Assembly (NCBI GenBank): GCA_036346405.1 | Contig: CM070551.1 | Coordinates: 56,066,488 to 56,130,487, forward strand | Reading direction: 5' to 3' | DNA length: 64,000 nucleotides | Source: Phyllostachys edulis | Taxonomy: Eukaryota; Streptophyta; Magnoliopsida; Poales; Poaceae | Shown: positions 46,564-57,866 of the stretch, piece after piece | Position numbering within the stretch: position 1 is the first letter of the stretch | Layout of the letters: every line of letters starts with the position of its first letter | Position numbers and translations under genes: made by a program | Notes under the pieces: model-generated | What the model saw: only the letters and a program-made list of their open reading frames with translations | The model's database searches: none | Told to the model about the DNA's origin: nothing

Positions 46564-47725
46564 CTACAATGCTGCTATCTTTTCTTCAAATTTGTCAGTA
46601 AGCATCTGTACCAACCGGTTGTCGTGCTCGGCCTTGGATCTCTTCCTACTCCTATCGTGCGAAGAGTAAATCGCAAATCCATGACTCCAAGGTACGTTAA
46701 CCCCAAGGCCTCGCGTGCGACCCGGGTGCTCCTTATTTCCCAGGGCCATAGATAGTATATCCTTCTCCCTGTCTTCTTGGAAGGAGCCTTGGGAAGCTTG
46801 GGCAGTCAACACACGCTGCAAGAGGTCATCATGTTATTATAGACACTATGAAGTTATGGACTTATTAACAACTAGGTAGTTCGATATATTTACCACACGT
46901 TGGGACACTTCCTAGTCTACCGGGTTTGTGAAAGAGATGTTGCCTGAAGACGAGACTTTTGCCCTCGCTTTTAACCAGCTTAGGGAACGCGGGTCTGTGA
47001 TATTAGGAAATGGCCCGGTTGCGTTCTCCTCCTCCGCCGCCCGTTCCTCGTATTTACCCGCATACCCAGTGGTGCCGAGTCTGTGTGGGTGAGAGTTTCG
47101 TGTCTGGAGAGCTTTGTGCGCCGCACTTTGCTCCTTAAATTCGGCCGTCGTTTTCATAGCCACAAAGGCGTCCCATGCTTCCCGCATCAAGAATCTATAC
47201 TTCGCGAAGGGCGTCTGACTCGTGTTCACGTACTTCGTGACAAGAATGCTCTTGAAGGTCCTCCATGATTTATCCATCGTGAGCATCACCGTCCGTCGCA
47301 CGCGTGCCACGTCTGCTTCTGGTATAGTGAACTTGCTTGAAAGTTCTGTCCACAGCGCGCCTTTCGCTTGTTTCGCCAGGTCCTTCCACCTTGGTGTGGT
47401 GATGGGGACCTGTTCCCTTCCAAGTATCCCGCAGATGGTTCAGAATCTCACCACTGATCTCTTGGGACTCAGAGGGACCCCAAAGTCACTGAATTCTGTG
47501 ACGACCAGTCAGCCCGTAGGCATTTTTGATTGTCCTCTGCCATCTCGCTTCCGTGTCATTATCGTCGACGGTGACGGCGGCCTCGTCGGTGCCTCTTCCA
47601 TCTGCGGCGTCGGTGATGGCGGCGAAGTCGACGCCTCTTCCATCTGCGGCGTCGGTGACGGCGGCGAAGACGGTGCCTCTGCCATCTCGCTTACTTGCTA
47701 TCTATATAAGTTACATATGCAATAA
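46564..47725 (-). pseudogene. Plant En/Spm transposase (Transposase_24 family)
   Basis: The minus strand reads RGQSKMPTG, LVVTEFSDFGVPLSPKRSVV, TICGILGREQVP, KAWDAF-like segments within FAKYRFLMREAWDAFVAMKT, GTTGYAGKYEERAAEEEN, then after an intron QGSFQEDREKDILSMALGNK and EHPGRTRGLGVNVPWSHGF. This is the Ptta/En/Spm plant transposase domain. Three in-frame stops break it: TGA at 47509-47511 (after MPTG), TGA at 47440-47442 (where Arg is expected) and TAG at 46912-46914. The TGA codons could come from CGA by cytosine deamination. A proline-rich repeat (PSSPPSPTPQMEE) forms the N-terminus. Confidence 0.85.
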
Positions 47726-49139
47726 AATGGATTGCAAGTGTCCCAAATTAACATATACATATGAAGTATCTCTATGTCATTTAAACTGAATAATATGCTC
47801 AACATGTGCAATATTAGCAAATAATCATAATTAATTCCAGCATAAATATGAAACAATTAAGCATTTATCCAACGGCATTTAAATGACCAAATTATCATGG
47901 AGACATAGAAACAAAATAGAATCAAGTAAAACTTTTTTATGGTGATTACTTCATCGAGGCCGACACACTAGAGTGTATCATTTGTTTCATGCCGTGGAGG
48001 ATTGGCATGAAGCAAAGATACACTCAAGTGTGTCAGGATCGACGAAGTAGGCTGTGATTCACCTGAACGTTTAGGATGAACGCCCAAGGAGCGAGCTAGC
48101 TAGCTGAATTCAGGCCTTGAGTTAGCTCCTATTCTAACACTCCTAACACTCATTAATCCACCAGCTTCTCTAAGGAAATGCTAAGCAAAGGTTTAATGTT
48201 TCATGTACAGAAGACTAGCCTTTAATGAAGACATAGAAACAAAATTTCCGAATTAATCCGAACAAAATTAATTCGCATTAAAGCATAATTCCTAAAGAAT
48301 TTAAATGACCAAAATACCATATACTCATGTAATTCTCCCAAGTTATCTAAAGAGAATAAAATGCTTAACACAAACATCATGAGAACATAAAAAATCAGCA
48401 TAGAGCTCAGATTTTTAATTTGTTCGATTGCTCTCAGTAGGCTAGTTGCAAAAGACATAGTCTTTGCCATCTGAGCCATTATGCCAAAATTCTTCACCAA
48501 TTGAATATGATAACTCCAAATCAGACTTTGAGCTCAAAAACAAATGCTTCACTAATATGTCAAATTTTATCTCAATACCGCAGATTAAACTCTCAGTCAA
48601 TAAAAAGTCTAGAGATTATCAGTGCATAGACACTATTCCAACATATTGAAATTTTCAGCTAACACAGAATTAAACATCTGACAGCAATAAAATAACAAAA
48701 GTAAGCAATTCTAAATAAGCTCAAGTCTGATTCTAGTTAACTATTCAATCTCATAATATGGCAACAATCATCATTGAGCTATTAACAGAACCCACAACTT
48801 TGCAATTGCATCAACAGAACCCATCACATCACAGAGCAAGGAAGGGAGTGGGATAGAGCGAGTAGAGTGGTATACCAGAGGAGGCGCGAGGGAGTACCGG
48901 AGGAGGCGCTGGAGCCAGCGCGAGGAGGGAAGAAGCGATGTCGGGGGTGGTGGTGCTGAGGTCGGAGGCGGCGGTGTCGGAGGCGCCGAGGTCGGGGACG
49001 GCAGTGTCGGAGGCGCCGAGGTCGATGGCGCCGAGGTCGTAGTCGGTGGTGAACGAGCGAGCCCTAGAGGAGGCGAACGAGCGCGCGAGAGCCTAAGGGG
49101 CTCGGGAGAGGAAGTGACGAGTAAGAGCAAAACCCTAGC
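47726..49139 (-). promoter_or_regulatory. CACTA transposase upstream region
   Basis: AT-rich DNA (47730-48830), then a GC-rich block (48840-49130) with repeated GGCGCCGAGGTCG units, then subterminal repeats. The same order occurs at 11640-12840 and, interrupted, at 57420-63790. It includes the GGATGAACGCCCAAG and GAGCGAGCTAGCTAGCTGAA stretch (48070-48110) shared with the 3532-4091 palindrome. No coding frame is supported. Confidence 0.5.
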
Positions 49140-49458
49140 GATTCCCTCCTTATAAAAAGGCTATCACAGACGGTTCTATTAAAGAACCGTCTGTGATAAG
49201 GCTATCACAGACGGTTCTATTAGAAAACCATCTGTGATATGCAAGTATCATAGACGGTTCTTTAAAAGAATAGTCTGTGATAAACTCATATCACAAACGG
49301 TTTCTAAATAGAACCGTCTGTGATTCCTTATCACAGACGGTTTTATAATGGAACTGTCTGTGATAACCTCGTGACAGTGCGGCAGTGCGGCAGAGGCAGC
49401 GACAGTGCGGCAGAGGCCCACTTACACCCTGAATGGGGCGTCTACTATAGCATGTTTT
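49140..49458 (-). repeat. CACTA subterminal repeats and truncated terminus
   Basis: Ten or so copies of ATCACAGACGGTTC / GAACCGTCTGTGAT in both orientations, then GCGGCAGTGCGGCAGAGGC repeats, then the terminal sequence ending TTTTGTAGT without the last AGTG. The identical terminal context at 51030-51058 is complete. Confidence 0.85.
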
Positions 49459-51058
49459 GTAGTTCTCAAATAAAATTTGAAAACCCACTTTTGATGAATT
49501 ATTTGCTTAATTTAATTTCAAACCCAACTTAGGTTATTGATTTGAGTTTGAATTTTCTATGGGTTGAAATAGGGTCCAAAAATTTAGAAAAAATTATATT
49601 AATTATTGATAAATATTATAGTATTTAATTGAACTATTTCCAGATGATGATCATAAGATTTTGTATAGATAAATGCAAATTCACATACATAAAACCGCTA
49701 ATTTTACGGCAAGAAGTTCAACACCTGTGCAAAGAATTTTGCATATTCATGCCTAATCCTACAGTCATCGCTGCAGAAGATGATGTAGTCGTCCGACCCT
49801 TCTATCACGCCGCAGTCGGTGCTCGTGCACCGGTGGCCGTCCTCCGACAACGCCCACACCCGGCCCAGCGGCCCGTCCATCTTCCACGACGCCTCCTGGA
49901 CCGCGCCCGCAGCGAGCCTCCGGCACCGCCTGCACTCCCGGTTGGTCCTCTTGGCCGTCTTGCACCCTCCACCGGCCGGCTCGCCCTCGACCTGGCTAAT
50001 GTAGTGCTTCCCAACGTCGCGCGACTCGTCGGCCATGTAGAGAAGGAGGCCGAGCACGTAGGCCGCAGCCTTGTGGCCGGTGACGGCCGCCCGTTCGAGG
50101 CACACAAGGCCACGCTGCATGGCCTAGTGCGTGAAGACAAGCGGGAGGCTGACGATGAAGCAGGCCTCTGGGTTGCCGGCGTCGGCAAGGTGGTTGACGA
50201 CGGCGACGTAGCGCCCATTGTCCAGCCACTTCATCACCTCCTCCCGCTCCAGCGCCACGCGCCTCCCCATGGCACCATCCTTGCACGCATTGTACATGGC
50301 CTTGCAACTCCAATATACATACGCATAGAATTCAAGACGTTAGAATAAATAGTAGTACCTACGTATTTTTGTAAGTATAAATATGTACGTACGTGGCTCA
50401 TAGGCTGCATAGGTCCGCCATGGGATGAGGAGAGCTCGCGGCCACGTGGCCGACGATGTCAACAACGACATCGTGAGGAAGAAGAGCAAAGGCGATCACC
50501 AACCTCATCGCCTTGGTCCTCGCCGTAGTCATTCGTACGTATTCAATACCGTGAGATGAAGAAGCGATGGGAGGTTTCATCTTCGGTGGAGGATGATCGG
50601 TCTTATAAAACAGTAGTAACCGGCGCGCAAGATGAAGAGACGCCACGTAACGTTGGTGTGCGAGACGAAGAGACGTTGGCGTGCTAGACGCAACGCGCGG
50701 GAGCCGAATCGAATTTATCACAGACGGTTCCAACGACCAACCATGTGTGATATCTAATTATCACAGACGGTTCTAATTAAGAACCGTCTGTGATAATTCA
50801 TATACGGTTTTTTATGAGAACCATCTGTGGTGAGCTGGATTATCACAGACGGTTCTTATAACGAACCATCTGTGAATTATCACAGACGGTGCTATTAACA
50901 AACCGTCTGTGATAATTAATTATCACAGACGGTTCTAATTAAGAACCGTCTGTGATAGGCCTACAGTGCAACAGCCGTGTCCGGACAGACCCAACACAGA
51001 CAGTTCCAAAGGAACCGTTTGTGATGGGGCGTCTACTATAGCCTGTTTTGTAGTAGTG
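49459..51058 (-). mobile_element. CACTA end segment carrying an F-box gene
   Basis: AT-rich lead (49459-49690), F-box pseudogene, then subterminal repeats (50715-51020) and the complete right end TTTTGTAGTAGTG (51046-51058), followed by TAC. The layout repeats that of 12841-14699. The left CACTA end that would pair with it, flanked by TAC, was not found. Confidence 0.8.
49704..50580 (-). pseudogene. F-box / MYND-like zinc-finger protein, CACTA cargo copy 2
   Basis: Exon 1 (about 50580-50398) encodes the F-box start ALLPHDVVVDIVGHVAASS then MADLCSL. Exon 2 (about 50310-49704) encodes GRRVALEREEVMKWLDNGRY, VNHLADAGNPEACFIVSLPL, RAAVTGHKAAAYVLGLLLYM, NRECRRCRRLAAGAV, HRCTSTDCGV, FCSDDCRIRHEYAKFFAQVL. 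The Cys pattern is better kept than in copy 1. F-box proteins of this type are SCF ubiquitin-ligase adaptors. A TAG stop interrupts exon 2 near 50126 (LPLVFTH-stop-AMQRG); otherwise the frame is open to the natural stop. It lies in the same orientation as the CACTA transposase gene. Confidence 0.8.
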
Positions 51059-51595
51059 TACATACATAACTCAATTTGTCCATTGCACCAGAGCTTTTTG
51101 GTGATACAGATCATGGATGTAGATCGACGTTATGGATTGCATAAATATTAGTACAATAAGATATTTGTAAGTCCATTATCAAAGGAAAAAGCGCTCTGTA
51201 GTGTACATGGTACTCTGTAAAAAGGACACATCAGGAGCAAATCACCTTGCTTGGGGATAATAAGATCGGAGTCCACATTGAGGAGTACATACAACATCTC
51301 TATTTAAAACACAGTATTTCAATAGGAAATTAGTAGGAAAAAGGAATTTTCTCATCAACACTATTTTCCTCCAAAATTCTTGTGAAATTCCAACATTACA
51401 AATGCCCCCTTAGTGTGGTAGGCCAACAGATGATACGAACTCCTGCTCCGAGCTATAGCATTTTTGGCTGTTTCGAGACTCTAAATTAACAATTTCTCCC
51501 AAGTTAATAGCCAATGACTCGCATCTTGCTTCAGCTCTTGTACATAGCAATGATTGCATCTCTTCAGCATTTTCTGAAGCTGCATGGCATGAATT

Positions 51596-52045
51596 TCACC
51601 TTTTTGTCCGCAAGAACTGCAAAGTCATCTCAACTTGCTTCAAAGTAGGTCTCTTTTCACCTCTTAGCCTCAAGCACGCCTCTACAAGAGAAGCAACATT
51701 GATAATCTCTTCATCAGTTGCTTCCTCTTGAACTTGAGCAGCAACTATCTCTTTGATTGGCCTCATCTTCAGCTCCCAAAGGAAGTAATTGGACAAGTTC
51801 AGCTGTGAGCCTGATACCCTTGTAACAATAGGCTCTGTTATTAGTAGTAGCTCCACAAGTACTTACCACAACAAAACTATATACATCACTCTTCTCATTT
51901 AGCTGCCCGGTATGGTAATATTCTGGATATAAGTACCCAAATGTGCCTTGTACATTTGTAACAACATGAGTTTGATCAATAGGAACCAATCTTGAAGCAC
52001 CAAAATCTGATACTTTAGCAGTGTAGTTTGCATCTAGAAGTACAA
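51596..52045 (-). pseudogene. Wall-associated kinase fragment C
   Basis: The minus strand encodes YTAKVSDFGASRLVPIDQTH, VVTNVQGTFGYLYPEYYHTG, QLNEKSDVYSF, then after a one-base shift NLSNYFLWELKMRPIKEIVA and ASLVEACLRLRGEKRPTLKQ, ending at a natural-looking stop at 51596. This is the C-terminal half of a WAK kinase, the part missing in copies A and B. The N-terminal lobe and receptor domains are absent. Orientation is opposite to A and B. Confidence 0.85.
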
Positions 52046-52589
52046 GTCTGGACCGGGTTTCTGAATCCGAGCCCTATGTGTATTCAGAACTAGTCCCATG
52101 ATCAGTAGCTAGTTCACATAGTGACAACATCGATAACAATCATGTCCATATGACGAAATAGCTAAGAAATAAACAAAATATTATTAAATAGAAGCAGCTA
52201 ACCTTAAGGTCAAACTTTTACAAAGTTGCCACACAGGGCTTAACGACAAATAAATAAACTTACAGTGGAAGAACATCTCGTAGTAGCCATCCGACATGCC
52301 CACAGGCAATCGAGTGGGGGAGCGCACCCTAATTCGCATGGTCCTCGAAGTACTCCTCGTGGAACTCTATGTTCTCTAGTTCTTTCTCTGCGACTGATCA
52401 ACAAAGGTGCAAAACCGTGAGTACATATAGTACTCACCAAGTCGTAGGGAAATGTATGCAAATAGTATTCATACAAGGCTTTGAACAAGGAATAGCTATA
52501 TGGCTATTTTTGCAGAAAGCAGTACTGCCAGTAAATACAGTAAATAGATTGAAAGGCACACTACTACATGTTGTAAGAATAATTCAATC

Positions 52590-52990
52590 ACATTGATGGG
52601 GACCTCCTTGCTAAAGACATGCGTATAGACCCAAGAAATACTGTTATACTCATAAAAGACTATAATACCCCTTGTTTATACTCATAGGCTAGCTATCTCA
52701 CTGAAGGGTATTCCCGTCATTTGCACAGGCCCAAGAGCCTATAAATACCCCATGTATCTCCCATTTGGGGGGAGCTCTCTTGAGCAATAAAGAACACATT
52801 AAAACTGGTGAGCCCTTGGGGGCTCCCTCCCCGGAGGTAATCCCCCATCGGCTCACCGACAGGAGTAAGGCGGTCCTCTCAGACCCCCAAACCTGTATAA
52901 ACCCTCGTGTCATTTTTTACTCTCGTGGACGATGGCCCGTCAGGCAGCCGACGTCCACCCCCTCACTTGTGTTTGGTTTTTACACCCACA
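52590..52990 (+). mobile_element. Probable LTR remnant
   Basis: A unit beginning TGATGGGGACCTCC with a TATA box (CCTATAAATACCCC, 52739-52752), an AATAAA signal near 52787 and an end ...CACCCACAACA looks like a retrotransposon LTR. I found no matching target duplication, and the right end abuts a CACTA terminus. Confidence 0.4.
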
Positions 52991-54510
52991 ACACTACAAA
53001 AAAGGTCATCACAAACAGTTCAAAAATGTCATCACAGACGGTTTTGTGAGTTGTCTGAGTTTATGGGTTAGTAATGACATGAGGTCATTACAGACAGTTT
53101 TTGAACCATCTGTGATGCGGACTATCACAGACGGTTATTAACTCAGAACAGTCTATGATAGTTGACTACCACAAACGGTTTGTAGATGATACCATCTGTG
53201 ATAGTTTATGTATCACGCATAGCGGTTTATGGATGAAACCATATGTGATTGCTTACCTATCACATACGGTTTGTAGATAAAACTGTAAGTGATAGCTGAT
53301 GAATCATAGATGGTTTATAGATGAAACCTTCAGTGACATTTGATGTATCACAGACAGTTTGTCCTAAGGAACAGTCTGCGATATTCTTTTGTATTGCTAA
53401 ATCTATTTTTATTTATTGGCTAGCCTCAGGAAATGCTAGCCATGCCCTCTAAAACAAGCAGAAACACAACAAGTACATGTATACATCCAATTCACATTCA
53501 TTTCAGAAACAAGCACATCCATTTCACAAATCAATTAACTCAAATGAACTAAAATTAACCATTCATGAACAAATACACACATGTACCATTAAGTTCAATC
53601 TTATCCAATCAAGTTCAATCTACATTGTAGAACTCCCCTTCTGGGTTTATGACCTCACGCAACACGAAGGACACAAACTGTCCTCGAATGCTTGTGAGCT
53701 GGTCCTGTTCCAACGCAGTTGTAACGATGGTCGCAACCTGTCACTAGGAAGATTAAAGTCGTGCATATATATAAATTAATAAGTATGAAATAATTATTGC
53801 AAGATTGACAAACCTGAGGATCATTGGTCACAGCGGAACTGAGGAGTAGTTGCATGTTGTGGCAAACATAGTATCTACAGATGTTGCTCGGTGGCTATTG
53901 GTGGCACTACAAAAATAGAATTGGTTAGTTCAAGAGACATTACTATGAAGTGTTATATAGGATTAATGTGTACTACTGAATACCGGGAAATTTAGATCAT
54001 GTCACAAGATCCCTCCCTCGGATCTCCCTCTAGTAGCAAAGTATACGGTGAACGACCTATGTGATTCCAAAAAGTTAGCCTTAACCATTACAAAGGAAGG
54101 AAAGACTACAATAGAGTTATCTATGGAGGAAATGTGTTTACCTATCAATTAATTATCGGACAACTCTGAAGTCTTGTTCGGCCCTCTTTAGGGAATCAAG
54201 TTATATTACCTTGTTCCATTTTGGTATTATTACAATTAGAATCTAGTGGAACCTACACAGGTATGTTGCCATGATCATTAAACCTAAGTTTGTGTTGCTT
54301 ATAAAGTATAAATCAACAAGTATAGCCACTAGTGCAGCACTTACCCCTGGTTGTAGGGCAAAAGTATGAATTCCTTATCGCGGTGAGCCAACAATGACTT
54401 TGTCATGTAAGCCTCGACGAAGGATGCATCCTCCTCGATGCTTTGCATGGATACCAAGTGTGGGTCGAGAAACCTACTAGTGATTTCCTTAATTCGCTTT
54501 AGAAATCATG

Positions 54511-55120
<610 letters not shown>

Positions 55121-55194
55121 CACAAAAGCAAGGAGTTATAGTTATATATAACATTTATCGATATTACATAAGTGTTGACTGTGATTGTACACAC

Positions 55195-55635
55195 TTACAG
55201 TGTCCAGCATCGCATGAGTGAGGTGTCGAGGGCGTCGAGGTTGAAGAGTATGAACAAGTCCTCGAAGGTCACCGTGAAGACACAGTCTTGAACCTCGTGG
55301 TGAAGATGATGCTTCTTGAACTTGATGTTGAAACCTAAGCGCCGTTGTCCATCCGTCTTGTTGGCTTGTTCCATATACCATACATGCAATCTTGTGCAAG
55401 CCATTCCTAGGGTTTTGAGACACTCTACCGTCTCGACCAATGGCTTGCCTTGCATGAATTTTTGGGCCAACGACAAGAAGGGGATGTCATCAGGCTTGTT
55501 CAATTTGTCCTTGCCGCCTCGCTTTTTAGAGGTCGACTTCATAGGAGTCGATTGGGCACGAGGTGTAGATGCATCTGGTACAGGTAGCTCCCGTGGACTT
55601 GGCACCATTGTAGGACTTTTCCGTGAAGTTGACAC
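55195..55635 (-). pseudogene. CACTA Ulp1-gene N-terminal exon
   Basis: A 146-codon open frame with a basic, Ser/Pro-rich start and a conserved block (FLSLAQKFMQGKPLVETVEC, LHVWYMEQANK, CVFTVTFEDLFILFNLDALD, LMRCWTL). The end aligns with FNLVGLDASLLRCWTL of the 45.6-kb copy, so it is the exon before the protease core. The frame is intact here although the Cys exon downstream has a stop. Confidence 0.65.
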
Positions 55636-56599
55636 CGGTGCAGGTAGCTCCAGGCAGATGTCCCTCTTGGGCCACTAGATGAATGTTCCAATGGTTTGCC
55701 CTAGAGTCACGATCTCCTCATTTGGGGACATCTGCAGTGGGACGACCTCGAAATTGGCATGAACACTGTCTATATTCACTTTTGTGAAACCCGGCGCTAG
55801 TTTTACACCGTGCACAAAGGCCCCGGCACCGGATGGATACGCCTGGCCGCAAGCAACGTCCAGGGCAACGGAGGAATATCTCACTTGGAACTTGCACTTC
55901 GTAGCCACCTACATAATGATACAAAATTAGCTACTCCAATAGGCCTATCAATGGATCGAGCATTCCAGAGATAATAATTATTACCAGGATGTCATCAACA
56001 GAAAATCTGTCATCGCTTTTTGAGGAAGGGTTGAATGACTACTCCGACGGCGGTGGGGGTGGCTAGCCGAAGAGACGAGGGGCTTACAAGTGACTTCCCC
56101 TAAACCTTTCCTCAATGCTCTCTATCTGCCATTGCATCTCATCTCCGACAGCATCAGCAATCTCACCTCTGATGGCATGAGTGATCTCCTCTCTGAGGGA
56201 TTCACGAATCTCCTCTTGTAGTCGTGCATCGCACTCGACTTTGGCTCTTTTCCTACTCTGGTATGCTTCGGAGTCCTCTAAGAATCCCTATTTTCATGGA
56301 ACATAAAGACCAAGGCCTCTCGTGCGACCTAGGTGCTTCTTGTTTCCCATGGCCGCAGAGAGTATATCTCTCTCCCTGACTGCCTAGAATGAGCCTTGGG
56401 AAGATTGCGCACTCAACGCTTCCTGCAATAGCCCGACATGTTATTTCACTTCCTATGAAGTTATGGAGTAATTACAAACTAGGTAGTTCGATATCTTACC
56501 AAGGGTTGGGACACTTCCGCGTTTGTGGGGTTTGGAAAGGAGATGGCCCCTAAAGGCACGGTAGATGACCTTGCTCTTATCTAGTTTCAGGCGCGCTCA

Positions 56600-57230
56600 T
56601 CAAGGATCCTGGCAAATGGCGAGGAGGCCTCCCACAGGATTGCCTGCTCATCCTACATCCTCCATTGCGGGATTTTACCTGTATACCCAGTGGTGCCGAC
56701 TCTGTGGGGGTGCATGTTTTTTGCCTAGAGGGCCCTGTGCATCACACCTTCACTCCTAAAATCATCTATCGTCTTCTTCGCCACAAAGTCTTGGTAGTAC
56801 TCTTTCACGAACGAATACTTCTGGAAGAGCATCAGATACTTCTCCATGTATTGCTTGATAAGCGGGCTCTCGAAGTTCTTCCATGCTTTGTATGCCGCTA
56901 GCAACGCGTGTCGTCGTAGGGAAGCCTAGTGTTCTTTTGGGATCTGGAACGATTGGAAAATTTTCGTCACTAGCGTATTTTTTTGAAGTTCGATCAACTC
57001 CTTCCATGGATCGTAGGTGATCTTGACCCATTCCCGTGCAACTATTCCGACCGTTCTTCGGAATGCGGACGCTGCTCGGCGAGGATTGAGAAGGGTCCCA
57101 GACGCATCGACATCTGTGACGGTAAATTGGCCCTCGAGCCTTTTTGATATTCCTATTCTATCGCACTTGGATTTTCTAGAGGATGGCGCATCAGACGCTT
57201 GGGGCGATGATGACAGAGAATGAGCGAACA
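56600..57230 (-). pseudogene. Second Transposase_24 copy, frameshifted
   Basis: The minus strand shows EGQFTVTDVDASGTLLNPRR, AFRRTVGIVAREWVKITYDP, then, in another frame, KYSFVKEYYQDFVAKKTID and MHPHRVGTTGYTGK. This is the same En/Spm transposase as at 46564-47725, broken by at least one shift and a stop near 56926. Confidence 0.75.
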
Positions 57231-57866
57231 ATATCTTCACAAGAAATAGAAGTTTTGACATGCATGAACATATTATCATAAGATTCTCTATGTGTATGGG
57301 TATACACACCAATTAATAAATAACTGGGATATAATTGGGATATGTAGGGAAGAAATTATGATACTTTCTTATTAAGTATATAGCTACCACAAAAAGAATA
57401 CATACGTGCTACATATAAGAAGAGGATAAATCTGATTGACAGAATAACATGTATTATGAATTTCTAAGGATCACAGAACCTAGAGATTCAACCAATTAAC
57501 AAACCGAAAGTAACAGACTAAATGATAAAGATTAATCAACAGTAGTAAGCATTCCAATTAGAGCTCAAGTTCAAACCCGATTATCAAAACAATTTCAGTA
57601 TGAGACTATTATTATCACAGAGCATTCATCTCAAGCCCACCACACCACATTGCAATATATTCCAGTAGCAGTATCAAAATAAATACAATATGAATCATTG
57701 ACTAGAACATATCAAATACAAAGGGGTGATTAAATTGAAATATTGTGATACTCACGAAGCAGATGGCAATCAAAGCCACTAAGCAATCTGAGCAATGTAG
57801 ATATTCAGCATGGATTCATTTTTAAAGGTGATTTCAGATCTGGGCTGACACAATTAACTTGACTAG

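Larger units (their letters stand above)
44437..49458 (-). mobile_element. CACTA element body, transposase and Ulp1-like genes on minus strand
   Basis: Continuous with the palindrome on the left. On the right it ends with subterminal repeats and the sequence GGCGTCTACTATAGCATG then TTTTGTAGT at 49458, one GTAGTG step short of the full terminus seen at 51058. Minus-strand order is promoter (48830-48200), Transposase_24 exons, then Ulp1-like exons. Both ends are damaged, so it cannot move by itself. Confidence 0.8.

Noticed and set aside
47222..47725. 167-codon plus-strand frame with repeats of ASSICGVGDGG
   Set aside because: Antisense of the transposase N-terminal Pro/Ser/Glu repeat.
49629..50348. 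239-codon plus-strand frame over the F-box exon
   Set aside because: The minus strand carries the F-box and Cys-rich motifs; the plus frame is its antisense.
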